The notes: a model not told the origin generated them from the sequence alone. A DNA stretch of 64,000 bases from Fibrella aquatilis (GCF_017353255.1 NZ_JAFMYU010000009.1:1-64000); one strand, 5' to 3'. Positions 35,450-43,848 are shown, numbered from the stretch's first letter. Numbers and translations: made by a program.

Positions 35450-36670
35450 ATGCTCTTCAAACGCCCCATAACCTGGCAGCGAGTAGCCTGCCACTTGCTC
35501 TATTGGGGTATCAGTTCCGCCGTAACGCACACTCAATTTGTGCGGGCGTTGCAGGATAAGCCCAATAAGCACCTACTGTATCTCGTGAGCGGGCATCATT
35601 GCTTAACCACGTTACTGTCATTCTTCGTGTTGGGGTATATAGTCATACCCAACATTTGGTACCGACCACGTTCCGCCTGGGATCGCGCTCTGCTGATAAC
35701 CGGTGCTTTGGTCATGTACTACGTGTTTTCGTGTGTGAACACCTACGCCCTGTTGACATATGTAAATACCCATTTTAGCTCATTACCCATCTACCTGTCT
35801 CGACGGGTTGAACTGTTCCTTAAGGCCCCGTGGTACAAGTATTTGGTTGACCCATCGATCCTGTTCTTCATTTATGGGCAATTCATTTCCTACGTGACCA
35901 CGCCTTTGTTGATTAAAGCAGTTCGTGACGGCTACGTCCGCAGTCAGGCGCAACTGGCTGCCGAAAAAGAACGTCGGCGCCTGGAGATAGATCATTTGGC
36001 TTTGGAGAAAGAGCACGTAACCAAGGAATTGATTTTCCTGCGCCAGCAGATCAATCCGCACTTTCTGCTCAACGCCTTCAACAATATCTACGCATTGATC
36101 ACCCGGAAAGATAACCGGGCGGCTGATACGCTGGCTAACTTATCGACCCTAATGCGCTACACGTTGTACCGTACCGGACAGGATTTTGTCCCGCTGACCG
36201 ATGAGTTAGAATTCATTCGCGGCTATATCTGTATGGAGCAGATTCGGCACACACAACCCGGTGTGATTGATTGTCAATTGCCTGATGTTGTCGAGGCTAT
36301 GGAAAATTGGCTGGTTCCGCCATTGCTGCTGGTAACGTTTATCGAAAACGCATTCAAACACGGCCTCCACACGGTCTATGAAGGTGGTTGGGTACAGATT
36401 GCTATCGAAACTGACTTAACCATTCAGAGCAGGCTAACCTTGACGGTAACTAACAACAAGAGTGATACTGTGCCCGGACAACAAACTGACGGTGGTATCG
36501 GATTGGCCAATGTCAGGCGTCGATTAGCCTTACTCTATCCACCCACCGATTATTCACTCACGATTTCAGAACAGCCTGACCAGTTCGGCGTCAGGTTGTC
36601 TATTCCACTTAAACCGAAAGGAGAGTCGATTTATCATCATGGTAACGCCATTACGATGCTTACTCATTGA
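35450..36670 (+). CDS. LytS-type sensor histidine kinase
   Basis: 406 residues from the ATG at 35450 (MLFKRPITWQRV); an upstream ATG at 35408 would add 14 unlikely residues. Four membrane helices span about 10-28, 46-67, 80-103 and 135-155. A coiled stretch leads to the His_kinase box LRQQINPHFLLNAFNNIYAL with H204 as phosphorylation site. The ATPase part has FIENAFKHGL (N box) and GGIGLANVRRRLALLYP (G box). It belongs to the Bacteroidota LytS/His_kinase class that pairs with LytTR regulators. The stop overlaps the regulator start by 32 bases. The signal is unknown; given the neighbours it may be a peptide. Confidence 0.92.
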   Translation: MLFKRPITWQRVACHLLYWGISSAVTHTQFVRALQDKPNKHLLYLVSGHHCLTTLLSFFVLGYIVIPNIWYRPRSAWDRALLITGALVMYYVFSCVNTYALLTYVNTHFSSLPIYLSRRVELFLKAPWYKYLVDPSILFFIYGQFISYVTTPLLIKAVRDGYVRSQAQLAAEKERRRLEIDHLALEKEHVTKELIFLRQQINPHFLLNAFNNIYALITRKDNRAADTLANLSTLMRYTLYRTGQDFVPLTDELEFIRGYICMEQIRHTQPGVIDCQLPDVVEAMENWLVPPLLLVTFIENAFKHGLHTVYEGGWVQIAIETDLTIQSRLTLTVTNNKSDTVPGQQTDGGIGLANVRRRLALLYPPTDYSLTISEQPDQFGVRLSIPLKPKGESIYHHGNAITMLTH

Positions 36671-37376
36671 CGACGAGCCATTGGCTCAGGACTTATTACT
36701 TGATCATATTGCCCAATTGCCAGCCCTGGAAGTAGTTGGAGTAGCCAGTAACGCGCTGCAAGCTATTGAATTATACCAGGAGTTAAGACCTGATTTGCTG
36801 CTACTGGACATCAACCTGCCTCGTATGAACGGGTATGAGCTATTAAGCAGCTTGCCGGGCAAAGCACCCTGGGTTATTGTGATCTCGGGGTATCAGGAGT
36901 TTGCCTTTGAAGGCTTTGAAAATAACGTAGTCGATTTCCTGCTAAAACCAGTCACGTTTAGCCGGTTTGTGCGGGCCGTGACTAAAGTGCAGGAGCGTAT
37001 CCAGGCGGCAGAAGGGGTCTCCCCTACCCTACCGTTGGCTACGCAGGTGTTGAGTCCAACCGGGCAACTGTCTATCAAAGACGGTAATAAGCTGATCAAC
37101 ATCGTCTGTCAGGACATTATCCTGATTGAGGCGATGAGCGACTACGTCAAAATTCAATTACCGGGGCAGGTCGTGGTCAGCCATCAGCGGGTATCAGCGC
37201 TGGAGAAGCTACTGCCAGCCCCCATGTTCATCCGGGTCAATCGGTCATTCATTGTGAACACGGCCAAGATCTTGGAAACAAATGGTCAGCGAATCGAAAT
37301 GCAAAACGGCCACACCATCCGGGTAGGACCGACGTACCGGGGTGTGGTTGGCAGCTTGATCCGCAATGGTCTTTAA
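36639..37376 (+). CDS. LytTR-family response regulator
   Basis: 245 residues. The receiver domain has D11 and D12 (LLIDDEP), phospho-acceptor D57 (LLLLDINLPRMNGY) and K103 (FLLKPV). The LytTR DNA-binding domain spans about 145-245, with ILIEAMSDYVKIQ, FIRVNRSFIVNTAKI and the ending VGPTYRGVV. The start at 36639 is preceded by AAGGAGAG about 13 bases upstream. LytTR regulators bind paired direct repeats, and the target here may be the promoter of the kinase operon or of the peptide-like ORF. It overlaps the kinase gene, so the two are translated together. Confidence 0.93.
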   Translation: MVTPLRCLLIDDEPLAQDLLLDHIAQLPALEVVGVASNALQAIELYQELRPDLLLLDINLPRMNGYELLSSLPGKAPWVIVISGYQEFAFEGFENNVVDFLLKPVTFSRFVRAVTKVQERIQAAEGVSPTLPLATQVLSPTGQLSIKDGNKLINIVCQDIILIEAMSDYVKIQLPGQVVVSHQRVSALEKLLPAPMFIRVNRSFIVNTAKILETNGQRIEMQNGHTIRVGPTYRGVVGSLIRNGL

Positions 37377-37430
37377 CGAAGCGAGTACCTGTTTTTTAAT
37401 ACATCTGTTTCATTTTACCTTCTAACTCAC

Positions 37431-37553
37431 ATGACTGCTAACAAAGCAAGCCGCCTGAAAACAAAAGCAATTGGCTCACGGATGCCGCAGACAAGCACCC
37501 AGCCAATCAACTACCCAACCACGATTGATCTAACGATCATCTTCACAATCTAA
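37431..37553 (+). CDS. 40-codon ORF, candidate modified-peptide precursor
   Basis: ATG at 37431 to TAA at 37551-37553. The N-terminal half is basic (MTANKASRLKTKAIGSR). The C-terminal half (PQTSTQPINYPTTIDLTIIF) is rich in Thr and Ser, with seven Ser/Thr in the last 20 residues and no Cys anywhere. It lies 54 bases after the regulator and directly before a strong terminator and a dehydratase gene. This is the classic order of a RiPP precursor followed by attenuation and its modifying enzyme. Without Cys, lanthionine rings cannot form, so dehydrated or otherwise modified residues would be expected. It does not match a known Bacteroidota lanthipeptide leader. A chance ORF remains possible. Confidence 0.4.
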   Translation: MTANKASRLKTKAIGSRMPQTSTQPINYPTTIDLTIIFTI

Positions 37554-37560
37554 CCCTAAC

Positions 37561-37595
37561 AAAAGGCCGTCAACTTCCACGCTGACGGCCTTTTT
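37561..37595 (+). terminator. Strong terminator or attenuator before the dehydratase gene
   Basis: GGCCGTCA (37565-37572) pairs with TGACGGCC (37583-37590), extended by A/T pairs on both ends, and is followed by a T-run. It separates the 40-codon ORF and the kinase-regulator genes from the dehydratase. Partial readthrough would give much more peptide than enzyme. Confidence 0.9.
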
Positions 37596-37612
37596 CATAA
37601 GAAAGATTACCG

Positions 37613-40600
37613 ATGAGTACCTCGCCCCGGCATCATTCATTTGCCCTGCTACGCTCACCATTACTACCTATTGACTGCTTAATTACCCAGTGGCAAGAGG
37701 CTGATAGGTCGGAAACTGACGTGCTGTTTCAGCAATTGACGTCACCAGTGGTCGAAAAAGCCCTTTATGTCGCCTCCCCTGCTCTGTACCGGATCTGGCA
37801 GGATTGGCGAGATGGTGTGATCGCCATACCGCCGCTAACCGCACGACTGGCACTTTGGCGATACATAATTCGGATGAGTAGCCGCAGTACACCATTCGGA
37901 TTGTTTGCAGGTGTCAGCACGGTCAAACTAACGGAGCATACCTGTGGCGATGGGTCAACTAATGAAGTGGACGAAGCTACACGCCCTGATATGGGTTGGC
38001 TGACTACGTTGATCAACATCATCGAACAGCAGCCTACAATCCGGTACCAACTCAGGTATAGACCCAACAATAGCCTGTATCAACTGGGCAATCAGTATCG
38101 GTACTCTGATTACACCATTCTCAATGGCCAGCGGAGCTTTTTCATCAATTCTGTTGAGCAGGATACGCTGCTTGATACTGTGTTGGCCTATGCTCAAAAA
38201 GAATCTGAGGGCGCAACGGGCGAACAGTTGATCAAGCTGATAAAACAGCAGTTCAGACAATCGACGGAGGAAGCTACCGAGTACGTCGATGAGCTGATCA
38301 ACGCGCATCTGTTGATTAGCGAACTGGAGCCGGGCGTTACGGGTGAACTGCCAATGGATCGCCTGTTAACCCAATTGCGGCCGGTGCCGACAGCCGCCGC
38401 CATTGCTCGGCAACTGAAAGGACTTCATGCTATTATTAACAAGTCAAGTCTACCTGTGGCCGAGCGAGAGCAGACTGCGGAGCGAATGCGCCGGATGCTG
38501 GGGGACGCCTGCCCACCGGGCGACGTGTTGCAAACCGATATGGTTCGTTCCAGTGATGCCATCACGGTTAGTGAACGAGTTGTTTCGCAGATCGGTCAGC
38601 AGCTTACTCAATTAATGCCGCTTCGGTTTACTGGCCAGCCAACGGATTTACGAACGTTTGCCGAGCGGTACTATGCCCGATTTGGTGGACAGGCTCAACC
38701 CCTGCTGGTGGCGTTAGATCATGAATCAGGCATTGGTTACGGACCTAGGTCGGCGCAGGGTGGAGCAGGGCAATCGTCCCTCCTACAGCAACTGATGGCT
38801 CAGGTACGTCGCCCCACTTCAGCAACCGGCGACCGGCTCGATCCACTTCGGTTAAAGCTGCTAACGAACTTCCTGCAAACTGATCAGCCGCAGATCATTA
38901 CGGATGGCGATCTGGCTGCCGCAGCCGTTACGGCACCGGCGACATCACTTTCCCGAAGCTGGTCGGCGTTAGGTGAGTTGTATGGAACTGATGCAGAGGC
39001 CATTGACAAAGGGGATTACCAATTTCTGTTGAAGAGTGCCAGTGGCCCATCGGGCGTTTCGTTAATGGCGCGTTTTTGTGGTTCCAGCAATTCGCTGACC
39101 AGTGAGGTGCAACGTGTTGTGGATTGGGAAGCGGGTCAGCAGCCGAATAGGCTACTGGCCGAACTGGTTCATCTGCCTGCCGGGCGAATTGGTAACGTCG
39201 TTGCTCGTCCCACACTCCGGGCGTTCGAGATTCCTTACCTGACACCTTCTTCCGTTGATGACGCCCATACGTTGCCACTTTCTGATCTCTGGGTGCGGGT
39301 GCCTGATGGGAAGACGGTAGAACTGTGGTCGAAGAAACACGATAGGCAGGTGTTACCCAGGAATACCACCGCCCATAATTATCACGGCTCCGATGATATT
39401 TACCGCTTTCTGAGTGATTTAAACCATCAGGACGAATCGCTGTCGTTACGCTGGTCGTGGGGTACGTTAGCTGATCAACCCGCTCTGCCACGGGTAACAC
39501 ATAAACGGATTATCCTGGCTCGTGCTCAGTGGACGATCAACAAGCAAAAGTGGCCGTCGGCCGCTTCGATGATGGCAGCGTTGACACAGGCGACGTCGCT
39601 GCCCAGGTACGTGGCACTCGTCGAGGCGGATAATGAATTGCTCCTTGATCTTGACATAACTATATGTCAGCAGCTATTGTATGCTGAACTGGCGAAACGT
39701 GAACAGGTACGAATTGTTGAGTGGCTGGCCACGCCCTCATCTTGCTGGCTAACGTGTGACGGACAACGCTACACCAGCGAACTAGTCATTCCATTTACCA
39801 GTAGTGCCCCTCCCCTACCAACCCGGCAGTCGCCGTTTCGACTCATGGCTGATCTGGCTGTGCAGCGAACGTTCTTACCCGGCAGTGAATGGTTGTACGT
39901 CAAGGTATATGCAGGTGAGCAAACAGCCGATGAGTTGTTGAGCCATGTTGTCAAGCCATTTGTCCATCATGCCGTAGCGCAGCGTCTGGTAACGTGCTGG
40001 TTCTTCATCCGCTATCACGATCCTAAGCCGCATCTCAGGCTTCGATTGCGGTGCCCGCCAAAAGACAACGCAGCGCTGCTTAATTGGCTTATGACCGAGC
40101 TAAATCCCTGGGTTGACGCAAGCCGGGTGCAGCGTGTGCAGGTTGATACCTACGAGCGCGAGCTGGAGCGATACGGTGCCCGGACTATCGACTTGTGCGA
40201 ACAACTTTTTTGGCAGGATAGCGAGTGGAACCTGAACTGGGTGGCCATCCGGGATGAGTTTGATGAAGATCAACAATGGTGGGTTGCCTGCCAACGAGGA
40301 AATCAACTGCTCGATGCGTTTGGCCTGTCTCTGGACGAAAAAGATAAGTTAATGACCAGCCTTCAGGAGCGGTTCCTGACGGAGAACGGGGCCAACGTGA
40401 GTCTGCGCAAACAACTCAACGAGCAGTACCGTGCCTGGTTTGGTCGGCTCTCTTCACTCGAAATTAGCTCAGTTGATACCTTAGCGGAGTTGTCCGCTGA
40501 CACGTATCGATTGATTGCCCAATTGCGAGAAATAATGGCCAGACACCCCTCAGAAGGCCCATCGCAGGCTGATCGTATCATAGCGTTGCTGCACATGCTG

Positions 40601-40723
40601 TTTAACCGATTCTTTACCAATGGCCAGCGGTTCAGTGAGGGCGTCGTGTATCATTTTCTGGCCCGACGGTATGCCGCTGAAACAGCGAGAAAACAGCCGA
40701 AGCACTTACCCGTCGACGCGTAG
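37613..40723 (+). CDS. Lantibiotic dehydratase-type enzyme (LanB) with SpaB_C domain
   Basis: 1036 residues, the full length of class I LanB enzymes. The N-terminal glutamylation region (Lant_dehydr_N) starts at about 12 (LLRSPLLPIDCLITQW) and includes RMSSRSTPFGLFAGVS at about 89-104, a hallmark of the family. It reaches to about 720. The C-terminal SpaB_C/thiopeptide-type elimination domain starts near WLYVKVYAGEQTADELL and includes FFIRYHDPKPHLRLRLRCPP. Such enzymes glutamylate Ser/Thr with Glu-tRNA and eliminate glutamate to give dehydroamino acids. No LanC cyclase, LanT or protease was found nearby. A peptide aminoacyl-tRNA ligase role is less likely because the elimination domain is present. 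Confidence 0.88.
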   Translation: MSTSPRHHSFALLRSPLLPIDCLITQWQEADRSETDVLFQQLTSPVVEKALYVASPALYRIWQDWRDGVIAIPPLTARLALWRYIIRMSSRSTPFGLFAGVSTVKLTEHTCGDGSTNEVDEATRPDMGWLTTLINIIEQQPTIRYQLRYRPNNSLYQLGNQYRYSDYTILNGQRSFFINSVEQDTLLDTVLAYAQKESEGATGEQLIKLIKQQFRQSTEEATEYVDELINAHLLISELEPGVTGELPMDRLLTQLRPVPTAAAIARQLKGLHAIINKSSLPVAEREQTAERMRRMLGDACPPGDVLQTDMVRSSDAITVSERVVSQIGQQLTQLMPLRFTGQPTDLRTFAERYYARFGGQAQPLLVALDHESGIGYGPRSAQGGAGQSSLLQQLMAQVRRPTSATGDRLDPLRLKLLTNFLQTDQPQIITDGDLAAAAVTAPATSLSRSWSALGELYGTDAEAIDKGDYQFLLKSASGPSGVSLMARFCGSSNSLTSEVQRVVDWEAGQQPNRLLAELVHLPAGRIGNVVARPTLRAFEIPYLTPSSVDDAHTLPLSDLWVRVPDGKTVELWSKKHDRQVLPRNTTAHNYHGSDDIYRFLSDLNHQDESLSLRWSWGTLADQPALPRVTHKRIILARAQWTINKQKWPSAASMMAALTQATSLPRYVALVEADNELLLDLDITICQQLLYAELAKREQVRIVEWLATPSSCWLTCDGQRYTSELVIPFTSSAPPLPTRQSPFRLMADLAVQRTFLPGSEWLYVKVYAGEQTADELLSHVVKPFVHHAVAQRLVTCWFFIRYHDPKPHLRLRLRCPPKDNAALLNWLMTELNPWVDASRVQRVQVDTYERELERYGARTIDLCEQLFWQDSEWNLNWVAIRDEFDEDQQWWVACQRGNQLLDAFGLSLDEKDKLMTSLQERFLTENGANVSLRKQLNEQYRAWFGRLSSLEISSVDTLAELSADTYRLIAQLREIMARHPSEGPSQADRIIALLHMLFNRFFTNGQRFSEGVVYHFLARRYAAETARKQPKHLPVDA

Positions 40724-40780
40724 TTCACCGAACAGGAACGCCCGTTCACCGATTAGTCGAACACCCGGTTAGGTTGACCG

Positions 40781-40818
40781 AAAAGGGGTTTGAATTGCCT
40801 AATTCTGCCCCTTTTTTT
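40781..40818 (+). terminator. Terminator after the dehydratase gene
   Basis: AAAAGGGG (40781-40788) pairs with CCCCTTTT (40808-40815) and is followed by further T residues. It ends the dehydratase transcript 58 bases after its stop. Confidence 0.85.
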
Positions 40819-40857
40819 GATGGATAACCCAGCTATTGGCTACTGCCGAGGCATAAA

Positions 40858-41364
40858 ATGGATTGTCTTCACCACCGTATGTGTACGATTTTTTCAACTC
40901 AAACAACTGATTTTTGGCTGCTTGGCACAACAATTCAGCAAGTGGCTATTGAACAACTTCAGGGCATCGACGGGCATAGTCTGGATACAGTGCCTGCCAA
41001 CTTTCAATGTGTTAACGATTGGAAGGCGTTCCGGCAGGAGGTGTTGTCGAAACGATTCTCTTGCCGAAAGCGGGTTGTCTTGGTCTGTGATAGTAGTGTG
41101 CTTTCCCACGAAGACATCATCAGCATTCGCCTACTTCGGGAGAAGCACAGTTGGTTTATTCCCGTAATCTACTTTGATCGGCCTGACTTGGGTAAGGTCA
41201 TCCATACGTTCAATGCCGACTTGGCGGGTTACTGTACCGCTACGGACACCGTCGACGAGCTGAGGGCAATGCTACAAAATGTAAAAGCTGGAAAGTTGTA
41301 CTACAGTACCGGATTTCGTACTCTGTTACAGGAATACGGTTTCATAATAAAAGAAAATAGTTAA
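40858..41364 (+). CDS. Degenerate receiver-domain protein
   Basis: 168 residues from ATG at 40858; ATG at 40879 is an alternative start. The pattern RVVLVCDSSVLSHEDIISIR, then SWFIPVIYFDRP and LAGYCTATDTVDELRAML, follows the beta3-beta4-beta5 layout of NarL-type receiver domains. The Asp in CDSS takes the phospho-acceptor place. The conserved Lys of beta5 (normally in LLK) is replaced, and there is no DNA-binding domain. Phosphorylation is therefore doubtful. It may act as a decoy or protein-interaction module. It lies after a terminator, so it is probably transcribed on its own. Confidence 0.6.
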   Translation: MDCLHHRMCTIFSTQTTDFWLLGTTIQQVAIEQLQGIDGHSLDTVPANFQCVNDWKAFRQEVLSKRFSCRKRVVLVCDSSVLSHEDIISIRLLREKHSWFIPVIYFDRPDLGKVIHTFNADLAGYCTATDTVDELRAMLQNVKAGKLYYSTGFRTLLQEYGFIIKENS

Positions 41365-41442
41365 AAAATTAAATAAAAAACGATTCATAGGGAGTAGAGA
41401 TACGTTGAAATAGTCATTTATTTGTGCGGACTATCGCGACCA

Positions 41443-41470
41443 CTTACCCGAATCTACATATACGGGTAAG
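41443..41470. promoter_or_regulatory. Inverted repeat upstream of a small DNA-binding protein
   Basis: CTTACCCG (41443-41450) pairs perfectly with CGGGTAAG (41463-41470) around 12 bases. It ends 25 bases before the ATG at 41496. This fits an autoregulatory operator for that gene's product. Confidence 0.5.
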
Positions 41471-41495
41471 CTGAGTACGCCACTATCCCACAACT

Positions 41496-41801
41496 ATGGA
41501 CAAGAAACCCCAACTCCTCTACGAAGACATTCACGGCTTATTCGAGTTCCGCGGCATCAAGCAAGGCAAGATTGCCGAGGTGATGAAGATGTCGTACAAC
41601 AACTGGTACAAGACCAAACTCAACAACCTGCGGAACATCAGTATCAACGAAGTTGACGAACTGGCCATGTTCCTGGAGCTGCCGCCCGAACAGGTATTCA
41701 GCCTTTGCTATGCCGTCTATAAACGGGCCTGGCTTGAGAAACAGCAGGCCGCAAATGCGGAACTGGATGAAGAAGCGAAGGTTGATCAGGTGACGAAATA
41801 A
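41496..41801 (+). CDS. Small HTH-type regulator
   Basis: 101 residues. The first 70 form helices in an XRE/Cro-like order: YEDIHGLFEFRGIKQGKIAE, then VMKMSYNNWYKTKLNN and ISINEVDELAMFLELPPEQV. The last helix pattern is the usual end of an HTH_3 domain. The tail is charged. It is probably a repressor that acts on its own promoter through the inverted repeat at 41443-41470. It is followed by a terminator, so it is a single-gene unit. Confidence 0.7.
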   Translation: MDKKPQLLYEDIHGLFEFRGIKQGKIAEVMKMSYNNWYKTKLNNLRNISINEVDELAMFLELPPEQVFSLCYAVYKRAWLEKQQAANAELDEEAKVDQVTK

Positions 41802-41821
41802 CACGCTGCTGCGATTGATGT

Positions 41822-41845
41822 ACCCGCTGACAAGCGGGTTTTTTT
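41822..41845 (+). terminator. Rho-independent terminator of the small regulator
   Basis: ACCCGC (41822-41827) pairs with GCGGGT (41834-41839), directly followed by a run of seven T residues, 20 bases after the stop codon. Confidence 0.9.
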
Positions 41846-41864
41846 ATGCCCCATTGTCAGAAAT

Positions 41865-41876
41865 AATCAAGGGGTT
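41865..41876 (+). repeat. AATCAAGGGGTA-type intergenic word, copy 1
   Basis: AATCAAGGGGTT, one base from the common form. It lies just past the terminator at 41822-41845 and 147 bases before the next ATG. Confidence 0.5.
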
Positions 41877-42022
41877 ATAAGCTAATATGTAGTGTATGAT
41901 CAAGTGGATTTTAGAAGGTTAATGTATTGATAGCCAGAGCTTTATATTAATAATCGAGATTGTATTTTTAGGTAAGTATTCAGCGCGAAACAAACCATAA
42001 CCCGCTGACTACTACCGTCCCT

Positions 42023-42286
42023 ATGCATTGCTTCAGCAGCCCCGCCCGCATCCGGTTAGCCATCGACAGCCGGATAAACCGCGACCTTATTTTAACTGCC
42101 CTACAAGCGGGTTTCGACTTCAGTAATCCCGACGATGATTTGCCGATCTGGCACAGCGTCGCCGAAACCGATCTAGAAAATCCCGCCCATATGTGCTCCC
42201 CCGACGTGGCCATTTGGCTGATGGGCAAGGCCATTGAAGTCACGCTTTTTCAACTCTATCAATCGTACTCAAACCCAATTGGCTGA
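42023..42286 (+). CDS. Hypothetical protein, 87 residues
   Basis: No family is recognised. The sequence is soluble, with LILTALQAGFDFSNPDDDLP and DVAIWLMGKAIEVTLFQLYQ as likely helices. It is followed after 2 bases by another small gene on the same strand, so the pair is co-translated. A 5' flank of about 180 bases with the recurring AATCAAGGGG word precedes it. Confidence 0.5.
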   Translation: MHCFSSPARIRLAIDSRINRDLILTALQAGFDFSNPDDDLPIWHSVAETDLENPAHMCSPDVAIWLMGKAIEVTLFQLYQSYSNPIG

Positions 42287-42288
42287 CC

Positions 42289-42609
42289 ATGGCAACGGTG
42301 ATGAATCACTACCTACAAACCCTGCGCGAACAGATCGGCGGCATGGCCTTCTTCATGATGGGAGCCAAACAGATGACGTTTAACAATGCGACGAATGAAC
42401 TCCGGTGGCGAATTGCCAACTCGACAGTTAACCAAATTAGTGTCTGTTACGACATCGGCGAAGACCTGTATCGAATCACTTTCGTGACGGAGTCCAGGGC
42501 GACTGTATCCGAAGTGATTATTGAGCAGTTGGAGGCGAATGAACTGCACGCTACAATTGAACGCTATACCGGATTACGGCTGTCTCTATCACGGGTATAC
42601 GCCCGTTAA
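42289..42609 (+). CDS. Hypothetical protein, 106 residues
   Basis: No family is recognised. The middle is a beta meander (ELRWRIANSTVNQISVCYDI, EDLYRITFVTESRATVSEVI), flanked by short helices, suggesting a small alpha/beta domain. It begins 2 bases after the stop of the preceding gene and ends before a GC hairpin (42624-42637) and a copy of the AATCAAGGGG-type word. Function unknown; plasmid-specific small proteins of this kind are common. Confidence 0.55.
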   Translation: MATVMNHYLQTLREQIGGMAFFMMGAKQMTFNNATNELRWRIANSTVNQISVCYDIGEDLYRITFVTESRATVSEVIIEQLEANELHATIERYTGLRLSLSRVYAR

Positions 42610-42623
42610 CAAGTAACAAAAAT

Positions 42624-42637
42624 GCCCGGAAACGGGC
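42624..42637. other. GC hairpin after the 42289 gene
   Basis: GCCCG and CGGGC pair around GAAA, flanked by A-runs on both sides. On the minus strand it is followed by ATTTTTG. It may slow transcription after the 42289 gene, but it lacks a plus-strand T-run. Confidence 0.4.
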
Positions 42638-42644
42638 GAAAAAT

Positions 42645-42656
42645 AACGAAGGGGTA
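42645..42656 (+). repeat. AATCAAGGGGTA-type intergenic word, copy 2
   Basis: AACGAAGGGGTA, with two differences from the common form. It lies 158 bases before the ATG at 42803, a distance equal to that between copy 1 and its downstream gene. Confidence 0.45.
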
Positions 42657-42755
42657 TGGCCAAAATATGCCCTAAAACAGTGGGTTATAAAGTTATAGAT
42701 CGTTGATTTACAATTAGTTATGTTTTATTGAATTGGCTATTTTTATATCAGTAAA

Positions 42756-42774
42756 CGGCCTGAGAGACAGGCCG
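42756..42774. other. Hairpin in the leader of the DUF932 gene
   Basis: CGGCCTG pairs with CAGGCCG around AGAGA, followed by GATTTT. It ends 28 bases before the ATG and may be a leader structure or weak attenuator. Confidence 0.5.
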
Positions 42775-42802
42775 GATTTTAACCCCAATCATACTGATAG
42801 CC

Positions 42803-43801
42803 ATGCGTAAGGCCAACGTTAACAACCACTTATTGACTACCGAATCATGGGATACGATTTGCTTTCCCGTTAACTCTGAACCCGTTCGTTCGGTACTTGA
42901 TAGCCCGTACCGGATGATTCCCACCGACCGGCAAAACTTTATTGTCGGCACCATGCCCGACGAGGAACGGCAAATCTTCGCCGTGCAGTCGGCGGGCTAC
43001 TCGCTGGTGCCTAATTCGGTGATCCGCGATGCCGTGACGGAGGTAGCCGGCGTAGAACAGCCGGTGCATATCCGCTACAGCCGGAACGGTGAATACAACA
43101 TTAACGTGATCCTGCCTGATGAAACGACGGTTGGGCCAAACGACGTGATTCAGCGGCAATTGACGTTTACCAATTCGTATACGGGCAAATCACAGTTTAC
43201 CATTCAGGGGACGGAGATGAAGCGGGTACGGCAGCAAAAGGTACGGGTGGCCTACTACCGCCAAATTTGTTCAAACGGCATGATGGGCTGGGCCGACGAG
43301 TTCGTCAGCCTCGACCAGTATCTTAACTGGCTGGCGACGGGGACAACCCCCGACAAGGCGAAAGTAAAGGGTCTGGAATGGGTGTATGAGAGCGCCGAAA
43401 CAGAACGGGCTTACCAGCACATCTTTACCCACCGGGGCATCAACCTGAAGCAGTTCCAGGCGTTTCTGGTCAACTTCCTCCGCGACTTCATGCCGTATGC
43501 CAAAGAGTGCCCCAGCCCCACGCACGACGTGTTTAACCTGATGCAGGACACGGCAGTTACCAACCGGGAGGAAGCCGCTAAACTGGTACGGAAGGTGGGT
43601 ATTTCACAAAAATTGGTCGAGGCCGCTCTGGAGCGTATGGCCACCGAGGAATGCCTGTTAGGCACCCGCCCCAACGCCTGGCTGTTGTACAACGGCGTGA
43701 ACCACGCTCTGTTCAACGGCAACACCGGACTGACCCTACCCGCCCGCTACGCTCTCGACGAAAAGGCATTCCACGCCATCGCCTCGCAATACATTCTGTA
43801 G
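42803..43801 (+). CDS. DUF932 plasmid/phage-like protein
   Basis: 332 residues. Conserved features of the DUF932 (phage/plasmid-like, TIGR03299-type) family are FAVQSAGYSLVPNSVIRDAV, then NINVILPDE, and TFTNSYTGKSQFTIQGTEMK with YYRQICSNGMM. These proteins are common on plasmids and phages of many phyla, but their molecular role is not established. A DNA metabolism role is often assumed. The gene is alone, with its own leader hairpin and a downstream hairpin at 43808-43831. It is convergent with the leftward 43901 gene. Confidence 0.85.
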   Translation: MRKANVNNHLLTTESWDTICFPVNSEPVRSVLDSPYRMIPTDRQNFIVGTMPDEERQIFAVQSAGYSLVPNSVIRDAVTEVAGVEQPVHIRYSRNGEYNINVILPDETTVGPNDVIQRQLTFTNSYTGKSQFTIQGTEMKRVRQQKVRVAYYRQICSNGMMGWADEFVSLDQYLNWLATGTTPDKAKVKGLEWVYESAETERAYQHIFTHRGINLKQFQAFLVNFLRDFMPYAKECPSPTHDVFNLMQDTAVTNREEAAKLVRKVGISQKLVEAALERMATEECLLGTRPNAWLLYNGVNHALFNGNTGLTLPARYALDEKAFHAIASQYIL

Positions 43802-43807
43802 AGTAAC

Positions 43808-43831
43808 CTGACTGCCTTGAATGGCAGTCAG
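43808..43831. terminator. Hairpin at the convergent 3' ends
   Basis: CTGACTGCC (43808-43816) pairs perfectly with GGCAGTCAG (43823-43831). It lies 6 bases past the DUF932 stop and 70 bases from the stop of the leftward gene. It has no T-run, so it is a probable rather than certain terminator. Confidence 0.5.
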
Positions 43832-43836
43832 AAGTG

Positions 43837-43848
43837 AATGAAGGGGTA
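43837..43848 (+). repeat. AATCAAGGGGTA-type intergenic word, copy 3
   Basis: AATGAAGGGGTA, one difference from the common form. Here no plus-strand gene follows for 8 kb, so it cannot simply be a promoter element for a nearby plus-strand gene. Confidence 0.5.
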
